From the NCBI RefSeq assembly GCF_900105945.1, contig NZ_FNSO01000004.1, positions 7,878,001 to 7,942,000 on the forward strand: a DNA stretch of 64,000 nucleotides, in the 5' to 3' direction. Positions 34,484-42,682 of the stretch are shown here, piece after piece. This stretch comes from Amycolatopsis tolypomycina (lineage in GTDB: Bacteria > Actinomycetota > Actinomycetes > Mycobacteriales > Pseudonocardiaceae). The notes beneath the pieces were generated by a model. It was not told the DNA's origin. It ran no database searches and saw only the letters and a list, made by a program, of their open reading frames with translations. Position 1 is the first letter of the stretch, and each line of letters opens with the position of its first letter. The position numbers and the translations under genes were made by a program.

Positions 34484-36136
34484 TCAGTGCGCGAGGGCGA
34501 GCGCCGGGGCGTCCGCTTCGGCTTCGGCGCGCTGCTCCATCGCCGACTTGTCCGACAGCGGCTTCTCCTTGAGGAACCACACCAGCGCGAAGCCGACGGT
34601 CAGCACGATCCCGCCGACCAGGAACACCGTGCTCATCGACTCGGCGAAGCCCTGCAGGATCGGCCGGGCCAGCGTCGGGTCGAGCGTCGACAGGAACGAC
34701 GTGTCGTTGACGTCGAGGCCGCCTTGCAGCTGCTTCGCGAACTCCGGGTGCTGCGCCAACGCCGCCGTGTAGGCCGGCGTGGTCATCGCCGAGCGGAGGG
34801 CGTTCGCGATCCGGTCGCCGACCGTGCCGAACAGGATCGACAGGAACACCGCGGTGCCCGCCGTGCCGCCGATCTGCCGGAAGAACGTCGCCGCCGAGGT
34901 GGCGACGCCGATGTCCTGCGGGCGGACGTCGTTGGTCGCGGCCAGCACCAGCGTCTGCATCGAGGCGCCGAGGCCGAGGCCGATCACGAAGGCGATCACC
35001 ATGACCAGCGCCAGCGAGCTGTCGACGGTGATCGTGGACAGCGCGAACAGCGCCGCCGCCATCAGGCCGACCCCGGCCACCGCGAACATCTTGTACCGGC
35101 CGGTCCGCGAGATCACGGCGCCGCTGCCCATGCTGGCGATCATGATGCCGAGCGTGAGCGGCAGCATCTGCAGGCCGGCCTGGGTCGGCGTGGCGCCCTT
35201 GACGATCTGCAGGTAGAGCGGCAGCGACATCATCGCGCCGAACATCCCGGCACCCTGCACGACGGTGACCATGGTCGACATCCGGAAGACGGACCGCTTG
35301 AACAGCCGCAGCGGCAGCAGGGCGGCGTCACCCATCCGGCGTTCGATCCCGACGAAGGCGGCCACCCCCAGGGCACCGACGACGTACATGGCGATCGAGG
35401 CGGTGGAGCCCCAGCCCCACTCGCGGCCCTGCTCGGCGACGAGCAGCAGCGGGACCAGGCCGGTGGCCAGCGCCACGGCACCCCAGTAGTCGACCTTCTG
35501 GTCCACGCGGGTGTGCGGGAGGTTCAGCACCTTGGTGACGACGACCAGCGCGGCCAGCGCGATCGGGACGTTGACCAGGAAGACCCAGCGCCAGCCGGTG
35601 ATGCCGGCGAAGGAGTCGATGCCGGCGAAGAACCCGCCGACGACCGGCCCGGCCACGCTCGAGATCCCGAAGACGGCCATGAAGTAGCCCTGGTACTTGC
35701 TGCGTTCCCGCGGCGCGGTGATGTCGGTGATGATCGCCAGGGCCAGTGACATCAAGCCACCGGCACCGAGGCCCTGGAAGGCCCGGAAGGCGGCGAGCTC
35801 GTACATCGACGTCGCCATGCCGCTGGCGAGCGAGCCGACCAGGAACAGGGAGATCGCCGTCAGGTACATGGGCTTGCGGCCGTAGAGGTCGGACAGCTTG
35901 CCGTACAGCGGCGTCGAAAGCGTGGCGGTGATGAGGTAGGCGGTGGTGGCCCAGGCCTGCAGGGACAGGCCGTGGAGCTCGTCGGCGATGGTGCGCATCG
36001 AGCTCGACACGATGGTCTGGTCGAGTGCGGCGAGGAACATGCCGAGCATCAGCCCGGACAGCACGGTCAGGATCTGGCGGTGGGTCAGTTTGCCGTTCGT
36101 CGCGGCTGCTCCTTCCGCCGTGGTGGTGTCGCTCAT
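34484..36136 (-). CDS. DHA2-family MFS drug:proton antiporter
   Basis: A 550-residue transporter with about 14 transmembrane helices, the DHA2 layout. Hallmarks: motif D1 around MFLAALDQTIVSSSMRTIADEL in TM1, motif A GKLSDLYGRKPM after TM2, and motif C SVAGPVVGGFFA in TM5. Such exporters pump antibiotics or other hydrophobic drugs. ATG 36136 follows GAGGGAG. No regulator adjoins it, but the AT-richer upstream region (36137-36249) contains AGTTG-N10-CAACT and a TTGCAC-17-AATAGT promoter candidate, suggesting outside control. Substrate unknown. Confidence 0.92.
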   Translation of the reverse strand: MSDTTTAEGAAATNGKLTHRQILTVLSGLMLGMFLAALDQTIVSSSMRTIADELHGLSLQAWATTAYLITATLSTPLYGKLSDLYGRKPMYLTAISLFLVGSLASGMATSMYELAAFRAFQGLGAGGLMSLALAIITDITAPRERSKYQGYFMAVFGISSVAGPVVGGFFAGIDSFAGITGWRWVFLVNVPIALAALVVVTKVLNLPHTRVDQKVDYWGAVALATGLVPLLLVAEQGREWGWGSTASIAMYVVGALGVAAFVGIERRMGDAALLPLRLFKRSVFRMSTMVTVVQGAGMFGAMMSLPLYLQIVKGATPTQAGLQMLPLTLGIMIASMGSGAVISRTGRYKMFAVAGVGLMAAALFALSTITVDSSLALVMVIAFVIGLGLGASMQTLVLAATNDVRPQDIGVATSAATFFRQIGGTAGTAVFLSILFGTVGDRIANALRSAMTTPAYTAALAQHPEFAKQLQGGLDVNDTSFLSTLDPTLARPILQGFAESMSTVFLVGGIVLTVGFALVWFLKEKPLSDKSAMEQRAEAEADAPALALAH

Positions 36137-36249
36137 GGGGTCTCCCTCGAAGTCTTCGCAGTTGCTTGTAACTCTCAACTACTTGCTTCGACCAACTATT
36201 CCCCGGACGCTTGTATCGTGCAACCAAATATCCTGTGACCCCGGACACG

Positions 36250-36289
36250 CCGAAGGCGGGCACTTTCACGTGAAAGTGCCCGCCTTCGG
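36250..36289. terminator. Perfect 40-bp palindrome downstream of glyA
   Basis: CCGAAGGCGGGCACTTTCAC (36250-36269) is followed with no spacer by its exact complement (36270-36289). It lies 7 bp past the glyA stop and also faces the exporter promoter. It probably acts as terminator; a loop-free perfect palindrome of this length could also extrude as a cruciform. Confidence 0.8.
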
Positions 36290-36296
36290 GAGGGGG

Positions 36297-37565
36297 TCAG
36301 GCGGAGTAGCCCGGGATCGGGAACGGCGCCAGGAACTCGCGGATCTCCGCGGCGATCGTGTCCAGGGCGGCCTCGTCGTCGGCCGCGGCCGCGGTGATCG
36401 TCCGGTCGATCCACGCCGCCACCTGCACCTGGTGCTCCGGCTTCAGGCCACGGGTGGTGATCGCCGACGTGCCGAGCCGGATGCCGGACGGGTCGAACGG
36501 CTTGCGCGGGTCGAACGGCACCGTGTTGTAGTTCAGCTCGATGCCCGCGCGGTCGAGGGCCTGCGCGGCAGGCTTGCCCGCGACACCCTTGTTCGTCAGG
36601 TCGATCAGCAGCAGGTGGTTGTCGGTGCCGCCGGACACGAGGTCGTAACCGCAGGCGAGCAGCGCGTCGGCCAGCGCGCGGGCGTTCGCGACGATCGTGT
36701 GCGCGTAGTCGGAGAACGACGGCTGCTGCGCCTCCCCGAGCGCGACGGCGATCGCCGCGGTCGTGTGGTTGTGCGGGCCGCCCTGCAGGCCCGGGAACAC
36801 GGCCTTGTCGACGGCCTTCGCGTGGTCGGCGTCGGAAAGGATCATCGCGCCGCGCGGGCCGCGCAGCGTCTTGTGCGTGGTCGTCGTGATCACCTGCGCG
36901 TGCCCGACCGGCGACGGGTGCGCGCCGCCCGCGACCAGGCCGGCGATGTGCGCGATGTCGGCGACGAGCACCGCGTCCACCTCGGCGGCGATCTCGGCGA
37001 ACGCCGGGAAGTCGATCGTGCGCGGGATCGCCGTGCCACCGGCGAAGATCAGCTTCGGCCGGTGCTGACGCGCGAGGTCGCGCACCTGGTCGAGGTCGAC
37101 GCGGCCGGTCTCCTTCGCGACGCCGTAGCGCACCGGGGTGAACCACTTGCCGGTCGCGGACACGCTCCAGCCGTGCGTGAGGTGGCCGCCGTCCGGCAGC
37201 GCCATGCCGAGCACGGTGTCGCCCGGCTGCGCGAAAGCCAGGTACACGGCCAGGTTCGCCGGGGAACCGGAGTACGGCTGGACGTTCGCGTGGTCCGCGC
37301 CGAACACGGCCTTCGCCCGCTCGATGGCGAGCTGCTCCACCTGGTCGATGAACTGCTGGCCCTCGTAGTACCGCTTGCCCGCGTAGCCCTCGGAGTACTT
37401 GTTGGTGAGCACGCTGCCGGTCGCTTCGAGCACGGCCTGCGAGACGTAGTTCTCCGAGGCGATCAGGCGGATCTTGTCGTGCTGGCGCTTCGCCTCGTCT
37501 TCGACGAGCCCGGCGATCGCGGGGTCGGCCGTGGCGAGCGCGTTCAGTGCTGGCTGGTGTGTCAT
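36297..37565 (-). CDS. glyA: Serine hydroxymethyltransferase
   Basis: A 422-residue PLP enzyme that interconverts serine and glycine and charges tetrahydrofolate with a one-carbon unit. Motifs: [24 protein letters not shown], the PLP-lysine region [18 protein letters not shown] (Lys in THKT), and NTVPFDP. ATG 37565 has GGAGT 5 bp upstream within a hairpin. A ZTP riboswitch occupies the leader, tying expression to purine/one-carbon status. It lies downstream of the L11-paralogue/CGNR pair and may share their transcript. The folate operon at 20-22 kb makes its cofactor. Confidence 0.97.
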   Translation of the reverse strand: MTHQPALNALATADPAIAGLVEDEAKRQHDKIRLIASENYVSQAVLEATGSVLTNKYSEGYAGKRYYEGQQFIDQVEQLAIERAKAVFGADHANVQPYSGSPANLAVYLAFAQPGDTVLGMALPDGGHLTHGWSVSATGKWFTPVRYGVAKETGRVDLDQVRDLARQHRPKLIFAGGTAIPRTIDFPAFAEIAAEVDAVLVADIAHIAGLVAGGAHPSPVGHAQVITTTTHKTLRGPRGAMILSDADHAKAVDKAVFPGLQGGPHNHTTAAIAVALGEAQQPSFSDYAHTIVANARALADALLACGYDLVSGGTDNHLLLIDLTNKGVAGKPAAQALDRAGIELNYNTVPFDPRKPFDPSGIRLGTSAITTRGLKPEHQVQVAAWIDRTITAAAADDEAALDTIAAEIREFLAPFPIPGYSA

Positions 37566-37570
37566 GGCGT

Positions 37571-37665
37571 ACTCCGGCTCTGGAGTGGCCTTCACCCAGG
37601 CGCGCGGTGCCGGCCTCGTCGTCGCTTCCCGGTGGTGCTCCACCTCGATGGCGCCAGTCGCTGCT
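37571..37665 (-). ncRNA. ZTP (pfl-motif) riboswitch controlling glyA
   Basis: The 112-nt leader between the CGNR stop and glyA carries the ZTP-riboswitch core in order: CGACUGGCG (about 37651-37660), a GGUGG/CCACC hairpin continuing into CACCGGGAAGCG (37622-37634), and GCGCCUGGGU (37594-37603), which can form the pseudoknot with GGCG. ZTP riboswitches sense ZTP/ZMP, signals of 10-formyl-THF shortage, and switch on genes such as glyA. The 3' part forms ACUCC-AGAGCC-GGAGU (37571-37586), which pairs the Shine-Dalgarno GGAG, so control is probably translational. Confidence 0.88.
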
Positions 37666-37677
37666 GCGCGTAAGAGC

Positions 37678-38082
37678 CTAGTCCACACCGCTCGAAGCTC
37701 GACGGTGTTCGGCGCACCACTTGCGGGTGCACCCGGACGTGCGGTCGCAGAACGGTCGCGCGCAGGTCGCACACCGCTTGACGCGGCGCCAGCCGCCGAC
37801 GGTCACCAGTTCCGCCAGGCCCGCCGCACCCGCGGCCAGCTCACCGGTTTCCGCGAACGGCGTCACGTAGACGATCCGCCACACCGCACCGGTGTCGACG
37901 AGCCGCGGCCGCGCTCCCGCCTCGGCCAGCACGGCGTTGAGGCGGCGCGCGGCCGCGTGTTCGTCGGGCAGCTGCGCGGCGATCGCGCACAGCTGCGGAT
38001 TTCCCTGGCGCAGCAGCCGTTCCGCGACCCCGAGCTCGGGGTCGAGCGCGTGGAACGGCGGCACGACCGCGTGCTTGCGCAC
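37678..38082 (-). CDS. CGNR zinc-finger protein
   Basis: A 134-residue protein with an N-terminal ABATE-like region and a C-terminal CGNR zinc finger ([24 protein letters not shown], residues about 100-125, with four or five Cys). CGNR proteins are presumed stress-linked transcription regulators. It starts at GTG directly after the TGA of the L11-paralogue gene (zero spacing), so the two are one transcript and probably translationally coupled. The glyA riboswitch begins right after its stop. It is shorter than typical CGNR proteins (about 180-200), with a reduced N-terminal domain. Confidence 0.82.
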   Translation of the reverse strand: MRKHAVVPPFHALDPELGVAERLLRQGNPQLCAIAAQLPDEHAAARRLNAVLAEAGARPRLVDTGAVWRIVYVTPFAETGELAAGAAGLAELVTVGGWRRVKRCATCARPFCDRTSGCTRKWCAEHRRASSGVD

Positions 38083-38511
38083 TCAGTCGACGACCACGAC
38101 GCCCATGGACCGGGCCGTGCCCGCGATCGTGCGCATCGCCGCCTCGACGTCATCGGTGTTGAGGTCCGGCAGCTTGCGCTCGGCGATCTCGCGCAGCTGC
38201 TGCGTCGTCAGCTTTCCCGCGACCTCGTGCCCGGGCCGCGCGGAACCCTTGTCCCCCAACGCCTTCTTGATGAGGAACGACGTCGGGGGCGTCTTGAGCC
38301 GGAGCGCGAACGAGCGGTCCTCGAACACCGAGACGACCACCGGCACGATGTCGCCGCGCTGGCTCGCCGTCGCCGCGTCGTAGGCCTTCTTGATCTCGAC
38401 GAGGTTGACCCCGGTCTGCCCCAGCATCTTGCCGAGGTCGACGACCGGGGCGTTGCCCGCGGTGAGTTCCAGGGTGACCTGGTGGGTGAGCTTCTTCGTC
38501 TTCGGAGCCAT
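38083..38511 (-). CDS. Divergent ribosomal protein L11 paralogue
   Basis: A 142-residue L11-family protein: the C-terminal RNA-binding domain is well kept (AMRTIAGTARSMGVVV), as are AYDAATASQRGDIVPV and VFEDRSF. The N-terminal proline loop, normally APPVGPALGQHGVNI, is APVVDLGKMLGQTGVN here (residues 21-36), with one of three prolines left. In normal L11 this loop faces the GTPase centre and binds thiopeptides; proline changes there give thiostrepton resistance. It is not in the usual nusG-rplK-rplA operon, so it is probably a second copy. A MerR-type promoter precedes it, and a CGNR gene follows with zero spacing. Confidence 0.85.
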   Translation of the reverse strand: MAPKTKKLTHQVTLELTAGNAPVVDLGKMLGQTGVNLVEIKKAYDAATASQRGDIVPVVVSVFEDRSFALRLKTPPTSFLIKKALGDKGSARPGHEVAGKLTTQQLREIAERKLPDLNTDDVEAAMRTIAGTARSMGVVVVD

Positions 38512-38517
38512 GCCCCG

Positions 38518-38548
38518 AAGCTAGGGTCTCCAGTTACTGGAGGGTCAA
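38518..38548 (-). promoter_or_regulatory. MerR-type promoter of the L11-paralogue operon
   Basis: On the minus strand TTGACC (38543-38548), a 19-bp spacer and TAGCTT (38518-38523), then 6 nt to the ATG. The spacer is centred on the perfect palindrome CTCCAGT-T-ACTGGAG (38528-38542). Over 21 bp this matches the operator of the MerR gene at 18930-18950 at 15 positions, with the same offsets to -35 and -10. The -35 overlaps the carbonic anhydrase stop codon. Confidence 0.78.
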
Positions 38549-39063
38549 ACCGGTTTGGTGCCCGCGCGGTGCCGCCGAGCCAGCTCCTGGTAGATCGCCG
38601 CGTTGTGCTCGACCCACATCCGCGCCGAGTCGGTCAGCGGGACGAACTTCTTCGCCGGGCTGCCCATCGCGATCACCTCGTCCGGCACCTCCGTCGCCGG
38701 CGTGACCGTCGCCCCGGCCGCGACCAGCGCCCGCGCGCCGATCTTGGCCTTGTCGAGCACCGTCGAGCCGTTGCCGATCAGTGCCTGCTCCCCGATCGTG
38801 CAGTCGTGCACCAGGCACTGGTGGCCCACGGTGACGTTCTTGCCCACTTCGCAGACGCCGTCGTTGACGTGGATCACCGAGTTGTCCTGGATGTTGGCGC
38901 CCTCGCGGATGACGATCCGGCCGAAGTCGGCCCGGATCACCGCGCCGTACCAGACCGAGGCGTCCTTCTCGACGACGACGTCGCCGATGAGCGTGGCGGT
39001 GGGCGCGATCCAGGCGTCCGGGTGGACCTGCGGGCTGAGCCCTTCGAACGAGAACAGAGGCAT
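38545..39063 (-). CDS. Gamma-class carbonic anhydrase family protein
   Basis: A 172-residue left-handed beta-helix protein with hexapeptide repeats (GDVVVEKDASVWYGAVIRADFG ...). The three zinc ligands are His65 (VIHV), His81 and His86 (VGHQCLVHDC). Family members hydrate CO2 or have lost activity; the usual catalytic Gln59-equivalent (NIQDNS) is present. Cytosolic trimer expected. Its stop codon lies inside the -35 of the downstream L11-paralogue promoter. The neighbouring carboxypeptidase gene is 28 bp upstream and may be cotranscribed. Confidence 0.9.
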   Translation of the reverse strand: MPLFSFEGLSPQVHPDAWIAPTATLIGDVVVEKDASVWYGAVIRADFGRIVIREGANIQDNSVIHVNDGVCEVGKNVTVGHQCLVHDCTIGEQALIGNGSTVLDKAKIGARALVAAGATVTPATEVPDEVIAMGSPAKKFVPLTDSARMWVEHNAAIYQELARRHRAGTKPV

Positions 39064-39091
39064 GCCCGCACCCTAGACCGCGCCCATCGTG

Positions 39092-40315
39092 TCAGCCGGT
39101 GATCGCCGCGTTGATCAGGATGTCGACGGCCGCGTCGTTGCGGGTCGTCTGCGGCACGATCTGGGTGTCACGCGGGTAGAAGCCCGGGCTGCTGCCCTTC
39201 GGGTACATCTCGAAGGTGAAGCTCCAGATCTTGTGCTGCGCCCACATCCAGTCGTTGACGCTGCCGTCGGTGATGTAGAGGTCGCTGGACTGCTGCGGCG
39301 TGTAGCCGTTGGTCGCGGCCATCTGCCTGCCGAGCGACTGGAACTTCTGCGCCTCGGCCGCGGTCAGGCCCGGCGCGGTGTCGGCGTAGGTGTAGCCGAA
39401 CGGCCAGAGCACCAGCTCGGAGTAGGTGTGGAAGTCGATGTGCGTCTTGATCTGCTGGGCGCCGCCGACCACCCGCGAGTTCACCCAGTTCGAGACGGCG
39501 CGGGTCTCGGGCGCGGAGAACGCCGCCGTGCCGCGGTAGGTCTCGCTCGACGTCGAGCCCGACGAGCCGCCGCAGCAGCCCCACTTGTAGCCCCAGTTGC
39601 GGTTGGGGTCGGTGCCGGGACCCTGGCGGTTCTTGCGCCAGCTGTGGAACGTGCCACCGGAGATGTCGTACTCGGCGCCGTCCGGGTTGACGCTCGGGAT
39701 CACCCAGATCTCGGTGCTGTCAACGAGCCGCTTGACCGCGCTGTTCGTGGCGTACTGGCTGGTCAGCCGCTGCACGATGCGCAGGCACATCTCGACGGTG
39801 AGGTGCTCGCGGGCGTGCTGGTTGCAGGTGAAGAGGACCTCGGGCTCGTTCTCGTCGGTGGCGGCGTTGTCGCTGATCTTGAGCAGGGAGAGCGCGCGGC
39901 CTTCGTACGAGTTGCCGACGCTGCCGAGCTTCGTGAGCGACGGGTAGTTCGCGACCGCCTTCTGCAGTTCGGTCTGCGTCTCGGCGTACGTGTGGTAGCC
40001 GGTGTAGCCGGCCGGGAAGTCGGCGGCGGCCGCCGCGCCCTGCGACCGGTTGACCTTGCCGAGCGCCTTGACGCCGAAGCCCTGCGCGCGCAGCTGGGCC
40101 GCTTCGCCGGGGTTGGCGATGACGGTGGTCGTCGCGCCCTCGGCGTCGAGGATGTCCGCGCCGGTCCGCGCGATCTCAGTGCGTTGCTGGGCGGTGGCGG
40201 CGCCGGTCACCTCGTACACCTGCGGGCCGTCGGGCTGGGCGGCACCGGCCTGGCCGCCGGTGGTGAGCACCAAGAGGGCGGCCGCGGCCGCTGCCATGCA
40301 CGTTCGTGTGCGCAT
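39092..40315 (-). CDS. Secreted M14-family zinc carboxypeptidase
   Basis: A 407-residue exported metallocarboxypeptidase. A signal peptide (MAAAAAALLVLTTGGQAGAA, cleavage near residue 25) precedes a propeptide and the catalytic domain with zinc ligands in NQHAREHLTVEM (HxxE) and the downstream His of IKTHIDFHTYSELVLWP; the general base Glu is in FTFEMYPKG. SVNPDGAEYD and WRKNRQGPGTDPNRNWGYKWG are substrate-pocket motifs of the family. A CC pair lies in the active-site loop. Members trim C-terminal residues from peptides for nutrition. ATG 40315 has GGAG 5 bp upstream. Confidence 0.93.
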   Translation of the reverse strand: MRTRTCMAAAAAALLVLTTGGQAGAAQPDGPQVYEVTGAATAQQRTEIARTGADILDAEGATTTVIANPGEAAQLRAQGFGVKALGKVNRSQGAAAAADFPAGYTGYHTYAETQTELQKAVANYPSLTKLGSVGNSYEGRALSLLKISDNAATDENEPEVLFTCNQHAREHLTVEMCLRIVQRLTSQYATNSAVKRLVDSTEIWVIPSVNPDGAEYDISGGTFHSWRKNRQGPGTDPNRNWGYKWGCCGGSSGSTSSETYRGTAAFSAPETRAVSNWVNSRVVGGAQQIKTHIDFHTYSELVLWPFGYTYADTAPGLTAAEAQKFQSLGRQMAATNGYTPQQSSDLYITDGSVNDWMWAQHKIWSFTFEMYPKGSSPGFYPRDTQIVPQTTRNDAAVDILINAAITG

Positions 40316-40403
40316 CACGTCTCCTGCTCTCGGGGGTTCCTCGACCTTGGCCGGAGCCGGACAGGAGGCACAATCCGGAGCAGTACGGATCTATTGGGCG
40401 TTT

Positions 40404-40991
40404 CTACCCGTAGTTCGCGAAGCAGAGCGCCTCGATGTCGGCACGCAGCGCGGCGAACGGCCGCGGGCGCACCCGCTGCTGGACGACGGTGCCCAGCAGG
40501 TACGACAGGAGCGCACGGGCCCGCGCCCGGGGGTCGTCGACGTCGAGCGGGCCGAGGAGCTCGGCGAGCAGCTCGGTGAGCGACGTGAGCATGACGTCGA
40601 TGGCCTGCGGGTGCTGCGCGCGCCCGGCGGCGATCCAGTACTCGAACCAGAGGAAGCCGGCGTTCGGGTTCGCGGCGAAGACGCTCAGGTACTCCTCGAG
40701 GACGGCGAAGAGCCGCTCGCGGGGTTCGTCGTGCTTCGCGGCGACCTCGCGCAGGCCGGCGGCGAAGGCGGTGATGTGCGCGGCCATCGCCCGGTCGATG
40801 AGGACGTCGATGTCGGCGAAGTAGTAGTGGATCGCGCTCTTGGTGAGCGGGCCGGCGTCCGCGATGGCCCGGACGGTGCACCCCGCGAGCCCGTCGCGGG
40901 CGAGGACGAGCCGGGCGGCTTCGACGATCTGTTCCTGCTTGGCCAGCTGGTTCGGCGAGAGCCGCTGGCTGCGGCCGGGGACTGCGCTCAC
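40404..40991 (-). CDS. TetR-family transcriptional regulator
   Basis: A 195-residue repressor-type protein. The N-terminal TetR HTH reads IVEAARLVLARDGLAGCTVRAIADAGPLTKSAIHYYFADIDVLIDRAM; the C-terminal helical domain (about 80-195) should bind an unknown ligand. I chose GTG 40991 (MSAVPGRSQRL), which places the HTH about 25 residues in; upstream extension would read through the intergenic region. The nearest candidates for control are itself, the divergent GreA-like gene (124 bp away), or the M14 peptidase downstream. No clear operator was found. Confidence 0.87.
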   Translation of the reverse strand: MSAVPGRSQRLSPNQLAKQEQIVEAARLVLARDGLAGCTVRAIADAGPLTKSAIHYYFADIDVLIDRAMAAHITAFAAGLREVAAKHDEPRERLFAVLEEYLSVFAANPNAGFLWFEYWIAAGRAQHPQAIDVMLTSLTELLAELLGPLDVDDPRARARALLSYLLGTVVQQRVRPRPFAALRADIEALCFANYG

Positions 40992-41115
40992 GGTGATTCT
41001 CGTTACCTTCTTACTGGACGCCGGACCCCAAACCCTAGGGCAGACGTCCTGCGGGCGGCTTTCGGGTGAAAAACCGGATTGGCCACCCCGCTCCGCGCAG
41101 CGGACAATGCCCGGC

Positions 41116-41571
41116 ATGGTGATCTCAGGGGACAAGGGGCTCAGCCCGGCGGCGCGCAGCCAGCTGGAGAAGGAAATCGCGAACCTGCGCGCGCAGCGGG
41201 ATGCCCTCGCGCCGCAACCCGGCGAGCAGGAACGCACCGGGGACGCGGCGGACCAGGCGGACGTGATCGACCGGGCGGAGACCGCGGCCCGCCTCGACCG
41301 CCAGATCGCCGACCTGGCGGCCAAGATGGAGCACGGCGGCTACGGCAACAGCCAGCTCCCGGACGGCACGGTGGTATCACTGCGCTTCCCCGACGGCGAC
41401 GAAGAGACGTTCCAGGTGGTGACGGTCCCGGGCGAGGACGCGGACGCGATCACCTCGGACAGCCCCCTGGGCCTGGCCCTGGTCGGCGCCAAGGCGGGCG
41501 ACGAGATCACCTACCGAACCCCCCGCGGCGACGCCAAGGCCACGGTGGTCAAGCTGACCCCGCCGAAGTAG
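41116..41571 (+). CDS. GreA/GreB-family transcription factor-like protein
   Basis: A 151-residue protein with an N-terminal coiled coil (ARSQLEKEIANLRAQRDALA ... RAETAARLDRQIADLAAKM) and a C-terminal GreA/GreB FKBP-like domain (GTVVSLRFPDGDEETFQVV ... ITSDSPLGLALVGAKAGDEITYRTPRGDAKATVV). GreA factors bind the RNA polymerase secondary channel and rescue backtracked complexes. The acidic coiled-coil tip (DAADQADVID) is present. It is probably a paralogue of the housekeeping GreA. ATG 41116 has GACAAT 7 nt upstream, with TTGGCC 18 bp before that, so it is probably leaderless; ATG 41107 is possible. Confidence 0.85.
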   Translation: MVISGDKGLSPAARSQLEKEIANLRAQRDALAPQPGEQERTGDAADQADVIDRAETAARLDRQIADLAAKMEHGGYGNSQLPDGTVVSLRFPDGDEETFQVVTVPGEDADAITSDSPLGLALVGAKAGDEITYRTPRGDAKATVVKLTPPK

Positions 41572-41582
41572 CTCTCCCGTCC

Positions 41583-41610
41583 GAAAGGGCCCCCGGCCGG
41601 GGGCCCTTTC
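41583..41610. terminator. Terminator after the GreA-like gene
   Basis: A 28-bp perfect palindrome, GAAAGGGCCCCCGG followed directly by CCGGGGGCCCTTTC, ending in a short T-run, 11 bp past the stop. Confidence 0.88.
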
Positions 41611-41668
41611 TCGGCGCTGGCCTGCGGGAGTGATAGACAGGCGGGATGCGACTTTCGGGGGAATTCCG

Positions 41669-42529
41669 GTGAACGACGACGTGTCCCAGAACCTGGTCGT
41701 TTTCCGTCTGGCGGGCTTCGACGAGCCGGTGCTGGCCAGCGCACCGACGCAGGCCGAAGACGCGGTCGAACAGGCGTGGGCCCAGGTTCGCCGCCAGCAC
41801 GAGGTGAGCGCCTCCGCGGTTTCGGCGGTCTACAGCGAATGGCAGCCGTCCGCGGCGGACCAGGAGTTCATGGCCCGGCAGTTCCCCGAGGCGGAATGCA
41901 CCTACAGTTTCGCCCGTCCGGCCCCCGGCGAGTGGGAGCGCGCGTTCGCCGAAGCCCGCGCGGTGATGGCCGAGACGCACGAGTCCCCGCAGGCCGCCGA
42001 GGAGCTGCTGCCGGTGTTGTGGAGCACGTCCTCGCCGCGCGCCGGCCTGCTCGAAACCCTGCCGCACCACCCCCTGGTACCCGGCCACCTGTCGGTGGCG
42101 TTCGCGGTGGTGGGCCCGACACCGCGGGGCACCATCGGGATGCACCACATCACCCGCCACCAGCACGAGGAGATGGGCGCCCCGGACCTCACCGGCGTCG
42201 CCTACCAGAGCTTGGCCCGCAGCCTGAAGTTCGAGGTCCGCCAGGCTGGTGCGGACGTGCTGGTGTCGGTGGTCAGGGAGAACCTCCTGGCGGCGTCGGC
42301 AATCGCCTTGCCCGACCTGTACGAGCAGTTGTCGCAGCAGTTCGGCCCGGGCGACCTGCTGGTCGGCCTGCCGTGCCCGGACGAGATGTACGTCGTCCGG
42401 GAGGACTCGGGGTTGGCGGAGACGGTCCGCGAGCAGGTGCTCGAGTCGCCGTACGAGACGACGGAGCTGGTGCCATCGGTGTTGCGCCTCGGCCCGGACG
42501 GTGTGGAGCTGCTCGCCGAGCGCGGCTGA
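41669..42529 (+). CDS. Conserved hypothetical protein, 286 residues
   Basis: I do not recognise this protein with confidence. It has no signal peptide or transmembrane helix, and it is acidic. The first half (VFRLAGFDEPVLASAPTQAEDAVEQAWAQV ...) and the second half (LTGVAYQSLARSLKFEV ... ENLLAASAIALPDLYEQL ... GDLLVGLPCPDEMYVV) look like two separate alpha/beta domains; the second is faintly like the DUF1444 family. GTG 41669 has GGGGGA 7 bp upstream. It lies between two terminators with no operon partner, so it is monocistronic. Confidence 0.75.
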   Translation: MNDDVSQNLVVFRLAGFDEPVLASAPTQAEDAVEQAWAQVRRQHEVSASAVSAVYSEWQPSAADQEFMARQFPEAECTYSFARPAPGEWERAFAEARAVMAETHESPQAAEELLPVLWSTSSPRAGLLETLPHHPLVPGHLSVAFAVVGPTPRGTIGMHHITRHQHEEMGAPDLTGVAYQSLARSLKFEVRQAGADVLVSVVRENLLAASAIALPDLYEQLSQQFGPGDLLVGLPCPDEMYVVREDSGLAETVREQVLESPYETTELVPSVLRLGPDGVELLAERG

Positions 42530-42682
42530 TTCACCCGATTTATCACCCGCTGAACGAATCAGGCCTATCGTATGGGCCAGATTTGCGGAGCCGCCCTACC
42601 CCGGCAACACTCAGTATCAGAGTCCGATAACCGCAGACCACTCAGCGGCCGAGTTCGGAACTCAAAACAACGGGGAGAATCC
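42530..42682. other. AT-richer leader of the small secreted protein gene
   Basis: This 153-bp stretch is noticeably poorer in GC than its surroundings (for example CACCCGATTTATCACCCGC and GGAACTCAAAACAACGGGG). It should contain the promoter of the next gene. No clear repeat or att-site duplicate of the nearby tRNA was seen. Confidence 0.45.
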
